The notes under the pieces: generated by a model
Told to the model about the DNA's origin: nothing
Databases searched by the model: none
The model's input: the letters and a program-made list of their open reading frames with translations, nothing else
Assembly: GCF_038039215.1 (NCBI RefSeq)
Contig: NZ_JBBPCL010000001.1
Coordinates: forward strand, 5,952,001-6,016,000
Source: Pseudonocardia sp. T1-2H
GTDB taxonomy: Bacteria > Actinomycetota > Actinomycetes > Mycobacteriales > Pseudonocardiaceae
Direction: 5' to 3'
Length of the DNA stretch: 64,000 nucleotides
Position numbers and translations under genes: made by a program
Shown here: positions 50,734 through 59,736 of the stretch, one piece after another
Layout of the letters: every line of letters begins with the position of its first letter
How positions within the stretch are numbered: position 1 is the first letter of the stretch

Positions 50734-51839
50734 TCAGTTCGTCGAGTCCTGCCCGCCCGAGCTGCTGCCGCCGGAGCTGCTGCCGCCGGCGTCCGACGAC
50801 CCGTCGGAGCCGGTCGAGCCACCGAGCTGCGGCACCTGGACCTTCACGGACGCGCTCGGCGCGGTGCTCGCGCTCGGCGCGCTGCTCCGTGTGGAGGACG
50901 CCGCACCGCTGCCGTTCTCCGCGCTCGGCGTGGCCGACGAGCTCGTGCTGGGCTCGCTGGAGCTCGACGTGTCCGTGCCCCTGCTCCGTTGCTGGTCCTC
51001 GTTCGTCGAGGTGGTGTCCGTCGACGCGCTCGACCCGCTGACGACCCGGCTCACCGACGTCCCGGAGTTCCCGGACAGCGACGAGCCCTTCAGCGCCTCG
51101 ATGCCGGTGATCAGCGCCATCGCCGCGACGAACGCGACGACCGCGCCCGCGATCGGCACCCAGACCCGCTTGCGGATCCGCCGCTTCGCCTCCTCCGGCG
51201 CCGGCACCGGCGCCTGCTCCGCGGGGACGAGGACGGTGGACCCGTTCTCCGTCGTCGTCCTCCGCTGCAGCGGCACCGTGGCGAGCGGGTCGACCTTCTC
51301 CGAGGTCGAAGGAGCCACCGTGGTGGGCGCGTCGCTGCCGCGCAGCACGACGGACGCCCCGCTGGGCAGCTTGACCTTCTGGAGCACCGTCTCCTTGGTG
51401 CGGTCCAGGGAGCGCTGGTACACCGCCGTGACGACGGTGCTGACCACCGAGCCGAGGGCCGCGCCCGTCACCGTGCCGGTGGCGCCGAAGAACGAGCCCA
51501 TGACTGCGGTGGTGGCCGCGGCGCCCGCGCCGGCGAGCACCTTGTTGACGGTGAGGCTCGGCGCGGCGGCCGGAGTCGCCGCCGTCGTGATGACGGCCTC
51601 GGTCGTGTGGCCCTCGGCCTTCACGGTCACCCGGGTCGGCTCACCACTGCTGGAGCCGGTCATCCGGGCCCGTCTGTCCTCGGGCCGCACCTGCTGCGGG
51701 ATCGACGGCGCCGCCGGCCGGCCTGCAGTGCGAGCCGGGCCCGGCCGTCCGTAAGGAATGCCTCCTGGAGGTACGGCAGGCCGGGGGAACGGTGGTCTGC
51801 GGCGTGCTGGTCCGGGCGCTGCTGCGGCTGGTAGGGCAT
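50734..51839 (-). CDS. membrane protein of unknown function with Gly-zipper and Ser-rich tail, frame broken as read
   Basis: I do not recognise a family. The likely start is ATG 51839 (MPYQPQQRPDQHAADHRS) with CAGGAG upstream, in a different frame from the rest. One missing C in the run at 51783-51787 joins it to PRPAVPPGGIPYGRPGPART. The body has a Pro-rich start, a Gly-zipper-like hydrophobic helix (VLAGAGAAATTAVMGSFFGA, VTGAALGSVVSTVVTAV), a linker, a second membrane segment (VWVPIAGAVVAFVAAMALIT) and a 130-residue Ser/Thr/Gly tail, probably outside. Corrected length is 368. It lies between thiE and DUF3159 with no operon partner. Confidence 0.6.
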
Positions 51840-51967
51840 GACTCCTGTTCACGATCCACGTCGGGGTGCGGCGACTCTCCACCTGTATCAACGTCGTCGA
51901 TCAAGCTAACGCACCCGATGATCACGCATAGTGACGACGTTCACGTCCCCGCGGCGAACGTCCGAGG

Positions 51968-52657
51968 CTAGTGCACGCGAGGGTGACGGATCCCGGGATG
52001 GCCGGGCGGCAGGGCCGAACGGAGTACCGGCCAGGACAGGAAGACGCAGAGCGCCACGAGCGCGGGGCTGAGGATCGCTCGCGCCGCGCCGAGCCCGAGC
52101 ACCTGGTCCGCCTCGTAGAGCGGCAGGAACACCGCCACCCGCACGACGTACTGCCCCACCCAGACCCAGCTGGCCCGCTGGTAGCCGCGCATCAGGTCCG
52201 GGTCCTTGCGCCAGCGCGTCCGCTGGCCCAGGAGCGTGCCGACGATCAGCCCCAGCAGCGGCCAGCGCACGACGATCGAAAGGGTCCAGACCAGCGCGGA
52301 GGCCGCGTTCGTCGCGATCTGGACGAGGAAGAAGTCCGCGGCCCGCCCCGTGTACATCGCGACGAGCGCCGCGACGGCCACGCCGAGCAGCCCGAGCAGC
52401 ACGGCCCGGGGCCTGCGGCCGTTCGCCAGCCGCACGATCGCGACGACCACGCCGGCAAGCATCGCCGCGCCTGCGCCGATCGCCACGGACGAGGGCCATC
52501 CGGCGGAGTCCGCGACCACCCAGGCGATGACGAAGACGACGACCGGGATCGTGGCGTCGATCGCCCCGCTCCGGCCGCCGAGGATGGTGCGCAGCGTCTC
52601 CGCCTCGCCGGGCCTCTCGGGGGGCGGCGCGGCGGAGTCGCGCTCGGAGGTCGTCAC
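51968..52657 (-). CDS. DUF3159 family integral membrane protein
   Basis: This 229-residue protein has five to six membrane segments, for example AIDATIPVVVFVIAWVVADS, AVLLGLLGVAVAALVAMYTG and ALVWTLSIVVRWPLLGLIVG. It shows the DUF3159 pattern LGGRSGAIDATIP and RWRKDPDLMRGYQRASWVWVGQYVVR. The family is restricted to actinobacteria and has no known role. GTG 52657 is the start. It is divergent from the SGNH hydrolase gene. Confidence 0.8.
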   Translation of the reverse strand: MTTSERDSAAPPPERPGEAETLRTILGGRSGAIDATIPVVVFVIAWVVADSAGWPSSVAIGAGAAMLAGVVVAIVRLANGRRPRAVLLGLLGVAVAALVAMYTGRAADFFLVQIATNAASALVWTLSIVVRWPLLGLIVGTLLGQRTRWRKDPDLMRGYQRASWVWVGQYVVRVAVFLPLYEADQVLGLGAARAILSPALVALCVFLSWPVLRSALPPGHPGIRHPRVH

Positions 52658-52793
52658 CTAGGCAAGGGTGCCCTATCGGCGCCCGCGCATCACCCTCATG
52701 GTGGCGGAAACCGCCGGGGATGAGTGATCCTTGTGTGAGCATCACGCCACAGGTGGTTGGCGCGAAGGGAAACGACCGGTAAAGGGGCGACGC

Positions 52794-53615
52794 ATGCGGG
52801 AGCTGAGAAGTTTCGTCGCGGTCGGCGACAGCTTCACCGAGGGCCTCGACGACCTGTGGGACGACGGTTCCCCGCGCGGCTGGGCGGACCGCCTGGCCGA
52901 GCGGCTGGCCGCCGGCAGGCCTGGCTTCACCTACGCCAACCTCGCCGTCCGCGGAAAGCTGCTGGACCAGGTCGTCGCCGACCAGATCCCCGTCGTCGAG
53001 CGGATGAAGCCGGATCTCGTCTCCTTCTGCGCCGGCGGCAACGACATCATCGGCTTCCAGTGCGACACCGACGACCTGATCGCCCGTTTCGACGCGGCCC
53101 TGGCGCGGATCGTGGCGACCGGCGCCGAGGTCATCATCTTCACCGGCTTCGACCTGCGGCGGATGCACGTGCTCCTGCGCCGCCTGCGCGGCCGCGTCGC
53201 CTGTTTCAACGAGGACATGCGGGCCAGCGCGGAGCGCCACGGCTGCAAGGTCGTGGACCTGTGGGGCATGGACGTCCTCGCGGACCCGCGCGCCTGGGCG
53301 AGCGACCGCCTGCACCTGACGCCGGAGGCGCACGAGCGCGTCGCCCTGCGGGTGCTCGAGACGCTCGGCGAGCCCGTCCCCGCGGACTGGCGGACGCCGT
53401 GGCCGGCCGCCGATCCGGCGCCGTGGCGGGCCCGGCAGCAGGACGACCTGCGCTGGGTCCGGGACCACGTCATGCCTTACGTCCGCAGGCGGCTGCGCGG
53501 CGCCCACCCCGGCGAGGGTGCGCTGCCGAAGCGCCCGAACCTGGCCCCGTTCCTCGCGTGTTCCCCTCTGATCGACCGGCCCCGGCTCGTCGACGGCCCC
53601 GACCACCTCGTCTGA
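52794..53615 (+). CDS. SGNH/GDSL-family hydrolase
   Basis: A 273-residue esterase-like protein without a signal peptide. The catalytic blocks are all visible: block I FVAVGDSFTEGLDD (Ser), block II Gly in NLAVRGKLLDQ, block III CAGGNDIIGF (Asn), and block V SDRLHLTPEAHERVA (Asp and His). Such enzymes cleave acyl esters of lipids, sugars or small molecules. The substrate is unknown. ATG 52794 follows AAAGGGGCGA. A strong hairpin separates it from ectD. Confidence 0.85.
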   Translation: MRELRSFVAVGDSFTEGLDDLWDDGSPRGWADRLAERLAAGRPGFTYANLAVRGKLLDQVVADQIPVVERMKPDLVSFCAGGNDIIGFQCDTDDLIARFDAALARIVATGAEVIIFTGFDLRRMHVLLRRLRGRVACFNEDMRASAERHGCKVVDLWGMDVLADPRAWASDRLHLTPEAHERVALRVLETLGEPVPADWRTPWPAADPAPWRARQQDDLRWVRDHVMPYVRRRLRGAHPGEGALPKRPNLAPFLACSPLIDRPRLVDGPDHLV

Positions 53616-53634
53616 GCGGCCCCCGCGCACGACT

Positions 53635-53665
53635 CGGCCCCGCCACGGAAGCCGTGGCGGGGCCG
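53635..53665. terminator. 14-bp perfect hairpin between convergent genes
   Basis: CGGCCCCGCCACGG (53635-53648) pairs exactly with 53652-53665 around AAG, then TTGTCGTCGT on the plus strand. It serves the SGNH gene and ectD. Confidence 0.85.
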
Positions 53666-53687
53666 TTGTCGTCGTCGGTGGGACCGC

Positions 53688-54608
53688 TCAGCGTGCCCCG
53701 ACCGGCGTGAAGTCCCGCGCGCCGATGTACTCGGGCCGCCGCGTGGGTGCGTAGAACGGCTCGCCGCAGGCGTTCTCCACGCTGTTGAACACCAGGAAGA
53801 TGTTCGAGCGCGGGTACGGCGTGATGTTGTCACTCGAGCCGTGCATGCAGTTGGAGTCGAAGAACGTCGCCGACCCGGCCTTGCCGGTGAGCATGGCGAT
53901 CCCGTGCCGGTTGGCCAGCGCCGTGAGGCTGTCCTGGTCCGGGGTGCCGACCTCCTGCTCCTTCAGCGACGAGCGGTAGTTGTCCTCCGGCGTTTCGCCC
54001 ACGCAGGAGACGAACGTCCGTTGCGAACCGGGCATGATCATGAGACAGCCGTTGTACTCGTAGTTCTCGGTCAGCGAGATCGAGCAGCTGACGGCGCGCG
54101 GGGTCGGCATGCCGTCCTCCGCGTGCCAGGTCTCGAAGTCCGAGTGCCAGTAGAACCCGCCGCCACCGAAGCCCGGCTTGTAGTTGATCCGGCTCTGGTG
54201 GACGTACACGTCCGAGCCCAGGATCTGCCGGGCCCGGCCGACCACGCGCTCGTCCGCGACCAGCCGCGCGATGGCGTCGCTGATCCTGTGGACCTCGAAG
54301 ATCGAGCGCACCTGGTTCGACTTCTTCTCCACGATGCACCGGTCGTCCGCCCGCACCGCCGGGTCCGTGGCGAGGCGGTCCAGCTCCGCGGCGTACCCGG
54401 CGACCTCGTCGGGCGTCAGCAGCTGGGGGACCTGGCTGAACCCGTCCCGCTCGTGCCGGTGGAGCTCCTGCGCGCCGTACATCCCCGCGCTCGCCGGATC
54501 CCCCCACACCGTCGGCTCGATCCGCTCGATGAGGGCGGGTTCGTTCGAGACCCGCGTGTAGTAGCGGTCGCTCGTGGTCTGGATCGAGCTACCGGTGACA
54601 GCAGTCAT
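53688..54608 (-). CDS. ectD: ectoine hydroxylase
   Basis: This 306-residue Fe(II)/2-oxoglutarate dioxygenase converts ectoine to 5-hydroxyectoine, a compatible solute. Iron ligands are His155 and Asp157 (FYWHSDFETWHAEDGMP) and His256 (SNCMHGSSDN); Arg267 fits the 2-oxoglutarate contact. The F-x-W-H-S-D-F-E-T-W-H-x-E-D-G-M-x-x-P signature of EctD is complete, separating it from other PhyH proteins. It ends the ectA-ectB-ectC-ectD cluster and is 80 bases after ectC. Confidence 0.96.
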   Translation of the reverse strand: MTAVTGSSIQTTSDRYYTRVSNEPALIERIEPTVWGDPASAGMYGAQELHRHERDGFSQVPQLLTPDEVAGYAAELDRLATDPAVRADDRCIVEKKSNQVRSIFEVHRISDAIARLVADERVVGRARQILGSDVYVHQSRINYKPGFGGGGFYWHSDFETWHAEDGMPTPRAVSCSISLTENYEYNGCLMIMPGSQRTFVSCVGETPEDNYRSSLKEQEVGTPDQDSLTALANRHGIAMLTGKAGSATFFDSNCMHGSSDNITPYPRSNIFLVFNSVENACGEPFYAPTRRPEYIGARDFTPVGAR

Positions 54609-54688
54609 GCTCCTCGCCTCCTTCTCGGTTCCCGCGGGAGTGGGTCCGCCCTTCCTCGGTGGTGGGGTTCGGCGGTGTTCGGAAGTCG

Positions 54689-55105
54689 TTACGCCCCGCC
54701 CGGCTCGTCGATCTTCAGGAGCGGGTACACGCCGTGCTCGTCGTGCACCTCGGTGCCGACGACCGGCGGGTTGAACACACAGACGCAGGTGATGTCCGTC
54801 TTCGGACGTACCTGGTGCTTCTCGTGCCCGTTGAGCAGGTACATCGATCCCGGGCCGATCTTGTGCGTCTCGTCGTTGTCCTTGTCGTACAGCTCGCCCT
54901 CGCCGGAGGTGATGTAGACGGCCTCGACGTGGTTGGCGTACCAGAAGTCGTTGACCGTGCCGGCGCGCAGCACCGTCTCGCCCACGGAGAACCCGACCCG
55001 GTCGTGGGCGGTCACGATCCGCCGGCTGTACCAGCCGGGGGTGTCCACGTGGTTCTTCGTGCCGGTGACGTCGTCGATGTTACGGACGATCATGTAAGTG
55101 CTCAC
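54689..55105 (-). CDS. ectC: L-ectoine synthase
   Basis: This 138-residue cupin closes N-gamma-acetyl-diaminobutyrate to ectoine. It shows [60 protein letters not shown] and [15 protein letters not shown], with the metal-binding residues Glu, Tyr and His of the family ([12 protein letters not shown] and NGHEKH). The GTG start overlaps the ectB stop by four bases. Confidence 0.96.
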   Translation of the reverse strand: MSTYMIVRNIDDVTGTKNHVDTPGWYSRRIVTAHDRVGFSVGETVLRAGTVNDFWYANHVEAVYITSGEGELYDKDNDETHKIGPGSMYLLNGHEKHQVRPKTDITCVCVFNPPVVGTEVHDEHGVYPLLKIDEPGGA

Positions 55106-56358
55106 GCTCCATTGATGACGGTCTTGACGGACTCGGCGATGATCTCCAGACCCTCGTCGAGCTCGTCGTCGGTGGTGGTCAGCGGGGCCAGGATCTTCAT
55201 GACCTCACTGGACGGTCCGGAGGTCTCCATCAGCAGACCACGCTCGAATGCGGTGGCGCAGACCTTGGCGGCCAGTTCCGGCTGCGCGAACTCGATCCCG
55301 CGGGCCAGCCCCCGGCCCCGGGCCGTCAGCTCGACCGAGGTCGTGTCCTTCGCGATCCTGGTGAAGGCCTCCTGGACCTTCTCGCCCTTGCGGATGGTGT
55401 TCCGCTCGAGCGTGTCGTCGCTCCAGTACTCGTGCAGGGCCGCGGTGGCGGTGACGAACGCCGGGTTGTTGCCGCGGAAGGTGCCGTTGTGCTCGCCGGG
55501 GCTCCAGACGTCGTGCTCGGGCTTGATCAGCACGAGCGCCATCGGCAGGCCGTAGCCGGAGATCGACTTCGAGATCGTCACGATGTCCGGCCTGATGCCC
55601 GCCTCCTCGAAGGAGAAGAACGGCCCGGTGCGGCCGACGCCCATCTGGACGTCGTCGACGATCAGCAGGATGCCGTGCCGCTGGCACAGGTCCGCCAGCC
55701 CCTGCAGCCACTCGACGCGCGCGGGGTTGATGCCGCCCTCGCCCTGAACGGTCTCGACGATCACGGCCGCCGGGTCGTTGAGGCTGGAGCCCGTGTCGTC
55801 GAGGACCTTCTCGAACCACAGGAAGTCCGGCACCTTGCCGTCGAAGTAGTTGTCGTAGGGCATCGGGGTGGCGTGCACCAGCGGGATGCCCGCGCCGCCA
55901 CGCTTCATCGAGTTGCCGGTCACCGACAGCGAGCCCAGCGTCATGCCGTGGAACGCGTTGGTGAAGTTGATCATCGATTCCTTGCCGGAGATCTTCCGGG
56001 CGAGCTTCAGCGCGGACTCGACGGCGTTGGTGCCGGTCGGGCCGGGGAACTGGACCTTGTAGTCCATGTCGCGCGGCTTCAGGATCCGGTCCCGGAACGC
56101 GGTCAGGAAGTCCGCCTTGGCCTGGGTGTGCATGTCCAGGCCGTGCGTGATGCCGTCGCGCTCGAGGTACTCGAGCAGCGGTCTCTTCAGCGCAGGCGGG
56201 TTGTGCCCGTAGTTGAGGGCACCCGCGCCGCCGAAGAAGTCCAGATATCGCCTGCCGTCGACGTCCCACAGCTCACTACCCCGCGCGACGTCGAACACCG
56301 CGGGCCAGTTGCGGCTGTAGCTGCGGACCTCGGACTCGACCTCTTGGAAGATGTTCAT
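55102..56358 (-). CDS. ectB: diaminobutyrate--2-oxoglutarate transaminase
   Basis: This 418-residue class III PLP aminotransferase makes L-2,4-diaminobutyrate from aspartate semialdehyde, the first ectoine step. It shows [60 protein letters not shown] and the PLP Lys in [20 protein letters not shown] 56358 follows AGGGGAC. The longer upstream frame overlaps ectA and is a shadow. It begins 11 bases after ectA. Confidence 0.96.
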   Translation of the reverse strand: MNIFQEVESEVRSYSRNWPAVFDVARGSELWDVDGRRYLDFFGGAGALNYGHNPPALKRPLLEYLERDGITHGLDMHTQAKADFLTAFRDRILKPRDMDYKVQFPGPTGTNAVESALKLARKISGKESMINFTNAFHGMTLGSLSVTGNSMKRGGAGIPLVHATPMPYDNYFDGKVPDFLWFEKVLDDTGSSLNDPAAVIVETVQGEGGINPARVEWLQGLADLCQRHGILLIVDDVQMGVGRTGPFFSFEEAGIRPDIVTISKSISGYGLPMALVLIKPEHDVWSPGEHNGTFRGNNPAFVTATAALHEYWSDDTLERNTIRKGEKVQEAFTRIAKDTTSVELTARGRGLARGIEFAQPELAAKVCATAFERGLLMETSGPSSEVMKILAPLTTTDDELDEGLEIIAESVKTVINGA

Positions 56359-56369
56359 GGCGTGTCCCC

Positions 56370-56909
56370 TCAATCCTGTCGCGCAATCGGGCCGATCCGG
56401 TAGAGCATCTCGGGCTCGTGCCCGGCTCCCAGCAGCTCCCCGGAAAACAATTCGGTCCGTTCGAAACCTGCATTTCGGCGTGTAGCAAAAGAAACGAACA
56501 TTCGATTCGACGACTCGTTGTCCGGGGTCACCGACGTCTCCATATACGCGGCGCCGGGCACCCGGTCGAACAGCGAGTCGAGCATGCGGCCGCCGACCCC
56601 GGCACCACGCGTCACCGGGTCCACGGCGACCTGCCAGACGACCAGCGTGTCCGGCGCGTCCGGGCGGCGGAAGCCGGTGACGAAACCGACGACCTGGCCC
56701 TTCATCCGGGCGACGACCGACGTGGCGGCGAAGTCCCGGCACCAGATCAGGTACGCGTAGCGCGAGTTGACGTCCAGGACGCCGGACTCGGCCGCCATCC
56801 GGTGCATCGCCACGCCGTCCGCGATCTCGGGGGCCTCGATCGTCACCTCGGGGGTGGCGGTCGGTGGCCGACCATCGGTATCGGACGCGTCGGACGTAGC
56901 GGCGGTCAT
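56370..56909 (-). CDS. ectA: diaminobutyrate acetyltransferase
   Basis: This 179-residue GNAT enzyme acetylates L-2,4-diaminobutyrate. It shows LDVNSRYAYLIWCRDFAATS, the acetyl-CoA loop VDPVTRGAGVGGRMLDSLFD, and YMETSVTPDNESSNRMFVSF, which is strongly conserved in EctA. The first 25 residues are flexible. It is the first gene of ectABCD. The ATG at 56909 has only a weak ribosome site. Base composition just upstream (56930-57010) is A+T-richer than the coding DNA, as expected for an osmotically controlled promoter, but no boxes can be set firmly. Confidence 0.95.
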   Translation of the reverse strand: MTAATSDASDTDGRPPTATPEVTIEAPEIADGVAMHRMAAESGVLDVNSRYAYLIWCRDFAATSVVARMKGQVVGFVTGFRRPDAPDTLVVWQVAVDPVTRGAGVGGRMLDSLFDRVPGAAYMETSVTPDNESSNRMFVSFATRRNAGFERTELFSGELLGAGHEPEMLYRIGPIARQD

Positions 56910-57192
56910 GTCGAGCGAAGTTAACAGGGACGTCCTCAACTCGCGACGTTCGACCGTTGCCGACAACGCAATTTCTGCGCCCGATGTGACCTGTAACACG
57001 GTCACGTTTAATGCTCTCGGGATCTGGGCACGACAATTGGTTGGCCGATTTCTGGCCCGTATCCCCGGCGCATCAGGTGGATCGCGTGGGCACCTGCGAG
57101 GACTTCGGCCCTCCGCGAGCGGATCTCCCGGACGGTACCCCGACCCCACCCGGCGCACGTAATGCTCGCCACGCCGGGCGGGTCGGGTGCCC

Positions 57193-58809
57193 CTACCGGG
57201 TCCGGACGAACCCTCGGTACTCCTCGGCCGCCACCTCGTCGCAGATCCTCGTGTAGGCCGCGAAGCCGCCCGCGTACGGCATGAACACCCGCGGCTTGCC
57301 CGGCACGTTCGCGCCCAGGTACCAGGAGCTCGACGCCTGCGGCAACAGGGTCTTCCCGGCCGCCTCGTTGTTGTGCGCCACCCACGCGGTCTCCGCGTCC
57401 TCGGTGGCCTCCATCCGGGCCAGCCCGCGGGCGTCGAGGTCGGCGATGCAGTCCGCGATCCAGTCCACGTGCTGCTCGATGGCGGTCGGCATGTTGCACA
57501 GCACCGACGGGCTCCCGGGCCCCGTGATCGTGAACAGGTTCGGGAAGCCGGCGATCCCCAGCCCGAGGTAGGTACGCGGGCCGTCCGCCCACTTGTCCCT
57601 CAGCGTCCGGCCGCCGGTGCCGCGGATGTCGATGCCGAGCAGCGGGCCGGTCATGGCGTCGAAGCCGGTCGCGAAGACGATCCGGTCCAGCGGGTACTCC
57701 GCGGCCGACGTGCGCAGGCCGGTCGGGGTGACCTCCTCGATCGGCGTCTCCCGGACGTCGACCAGGGTGACGTTCTCCCGGTTGTAGGCCTCGAAGTAGT
57801 CGGTGTCGATCGGCGGGCGCTTGGTGGCGAAGCCGTGGTCGCGCGGGGTGAGCCGCTCCGCGACCTCCGGGTCCCGGACGATCTCGCGGATCTTCGTGCG
57901 GATGAAGTCCGACGCCGTGTCGTTGGCCGCCCGGTCGCTGAGCAGGTCCGCGAACGAGGCCCGGAAGCGCAGCCCGCCGCGCTCCCAGGCCGCCTCGTAG
58001 ATCGCCCGGCGCTCGTCCTCGGACGGCTCGAGCGCGGAACGCTCGCTGATCAGGAAGGGGTGCCCGTTGGTGGACTCGCGCTGGATCCGTCGGATCTCGG
58101 CGTAGTCGTCCTTGATCGCCTGCCGGGACTCGACGCTCTCCGGGCCGTTGCGGGCCGGGATGCTGTAGTTCGCCGTGCGCTGGAAGACGGTCAGGTGCGC
58201 GGCCTGCTCGGCGATCACCGGGACCGCCTGGATCCCGGTGGACCCCGTGCCGACGATGCCGACGCGCCTGCCGGCGAAGTCCACGCCCTCGTGCGGCCAG
58301 CGCCCGGTGTGGAACCACTCGCCGGCGAAGGTGTCCAGCCCGGGGATCGCCGGGACGTTCGCCGTGGAGAGGCAGCCGACCGCCGTCACCAGGAACCGGC
58401 AGGTCAGCCGCTCGCCGGCGTCGGTCGTGACGTGCCAACGGGCCGGGCCGTCGTCGAACTCCGCGGACACGACGCGGGTGCCGAGCCGGATGTCCCGGCG
58501 CAGGTCGAACCGGTCCGCGACGTGGTTCAGGTACGCCATGATCTCGGGCTGCTGCGGGTAGCGCTCGCTCCACTCCCACTCGTTCTGCAGCTCCTCGTCG
58601 AACGAGTACGAGTAGTAGTAGCTCTCGGAGTCGCACCGGGCGCCCGGGTACCGGTTCCAGTACCAGGTGCCGCCCACGCCGTCGCCGGCCTCGAGCAGGG
58701 TGACGGACAGGCCCTGACCGCGCAGGCGGTGCAGGGCGTAGAGGCCGGAGAACCCGGCGCCGACGACGAGCACATCCTGCTCGCCGGTTCCGTTCGGTGA
58801 AAGCGTCAT
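57193..58809 (-). CDS. Baeyer-Villiger-type flavin monooxygenase
   Basis: A 538-residue FAD- and NADPH-dependent monooxygenase. The FAD Rossmann site is VVGAGFSGLYALHRLRGQGL (residues 15-34), the Baeyer-Villiger fingerprint is FAGEWFHTGRWP (161-172), and the NADPH site is VGIVGTGSTGIQAVPVIA (183-200). The RYPGARCDSESYYYSYSFD stretch is typical of cyclohexanone or cyclopentanone monooxygenases. These insert oxygen next to a ketone to give an ester or lactone. The substrate is unknown. ATG 58809 follows GAGGGAATCG. It is on the same strand as ectABCD but 283 bases away from ectA. Confidence 0.9.
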   Translation of the reverse strand: MTLSPNGTGEQDVLVVGAGFSGLYALHRLRGQGLSVTLLEAGDGVGGTWYWNRYPGARCDSESYYYSYSFDEELQNEWEWSERYPQQPEIMAYLNHVADRFDLRRDIRLGTRVVSAEFDDGPARWHVTTDAGERLTCRFLVTAVGCLSTANVPAIPGLDTFAGEWFHTGRWPHEGVDFAGRRVGIVGTGSTGIQAVPVIAEQAAHLTVFQRTANYSIPARNGPESVESRQAIKDDYAEIRRIQRESTNGHPFLISERSALEPSEDERRAIYEAAWERGGLRFRASFADLLSDRAANDTASDFIRTKIREIVRDPEVAERLTPRDHGFATKRPPIDTDYFEAYNRENVTLVDVRETPIEEVTPTGLRTSAAEYPLDRIVFATGFDAMTGPLLGIDIRGTGGRTLRDKWADGPRTYLGLGIAGFPNLFTITGPGSPSVLCNMPTAIEQHVDWIADCIADLDARGLARMEATEDAETAWVAHNNEAAGKTLLPQASSSWYLGANVPGKPRVFMPYAGGFAAYTRICDEVAAEEYRGFVRTR

Positions 58810-58861
58810 CGATTCCCTCACGCCCCCACTCTGCGCCACGGGGCCTGGGAATGCACGTGCT

Positions 58862-59605
58862 TCAGTGCGCGGCGAGCGACTGCCAGACATCGTCGAACCG
58901 GGCGCCGGGGAACGCCTGCAGGAACTCCTCGTCCGGCACGGCGGTGACGTCGAGGCCCTCCCCCGCGGGCAGCCGCAGCCGCCAGGAGTGCAGGAACGTG
59001 CGGCCCTCCCCGCGGAAGAGCGGGTCGCCGACGATCGGGCTGCCGGTCCAGGCGAGGTGGACGCGGATCTGGTGGCGCCGCCCGCTCACCGGGTTGGCGA
59101 CGACGAGCGTCCGGCCGTCCGCCTCGGCGACGCGGTGCAGGTGGGTGACCGAGGGGTAGCACTTCCTGCCCGGGCGGACGTCCGCCTCGGCGACGCCCCA
59201 GCGGGACGCCTGCGCGTCGAAGGTCAGGGACTCGCGCGGGGCGGCGATGCGGACCGTGTTCTTGCGTCCGACGCCGAGCGGGAGGTCGATCGTCCAGCGC
59301 TGCGGGAGCCCGGTGCCCTCGACCACCGCGAGATAGGCCTTGGTGGCCGTGCGGTCGGCGAACTGCCTGGTCAACGGGCCGTGAGCGGGCAGGGTCCGGG
59401 CCAGCAGGACGAGCCCGGAGGTGACCTTGTCGATCCGGTGGACCGGGTACAGGGTCTCGCCCTCGGCCTCCGCGAGCTCCACGAGGTCGACGTCGTGCCG
59501 CTCGCCCGTCACCGAGATGCCCGGCGGCTTGTCCAGCACCAGGACCTCGGGGGTCTCGAGGACGACCCGGGCGCGCAGCGCGGCCCAGCTCCACGACGTG
59601 CTCAC
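58862..59605 (-). CDS. RluA-family pseudouridine synthase
   Basis: A 247-residue enzyme that changes uridine to pseudouridine in RNA. The catalytic Asp59 is in YPVHRIDKVTSGLVLLART, the RluA motif II. It also has VLVLDKPPGISVTG (motif I) and SGRRHQIRVHLAWTGSPIVGDP, written as adjoining pieces (motif III). There is no S4 domain, so it is nearer RluA/RluC catalytic cores and to stand-alone actinobacterial types. GTG 59605 lies 6 bases after a TAGGGT -10 box and has no ribosome site. The target RNA is unknown. Confidence 0.88.
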   Translation of the reverse strand: MSTSWSWAALRARVVLETPEVLVLDKPPGISVTGERHDVDLVELAEAEGETLYPVHRIDKVTSGLVLLARTLPAHGPLTRQFADRTATKAYLAVVEGTGLPQRWTIDLPLGVGRKNTVRIAAPRESLTFDAQASRWGVAEADVRPGRKCYPSVTHLHRVAEADGRTLVVANPVSGRRHQIRVHLAWTGSPIVGDPLFRGEGRTFLHSWRLRLPAGEGLDVTAVPDEEFLQAFPGARFDDVWQSLAAH

Positions 59606-59611
59606 GGCGGC

Positions 59612-59617
59612 ACCCTA
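59612..59617 (-). promoter_or_regulatory. -10 box TAGGGT, probable leaderless start of the pseudouridine synthase
   Basis: On the minus strand TAGGGT ends 6 bases before the GTG at 59605, with no ribosome site. Confidence 0.45.
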
Positions 59618-59736
59618 GTCGGCTCGACGGCCCGGCCCGCGACGAAGGACCGGCGGGAAGGCTGACCACCGGGTGCGGTACATCCCGACCACCGATGGCC
59701 GCCCCGTACCGGAGCCCGCGATCACGCCGGCAGCCC

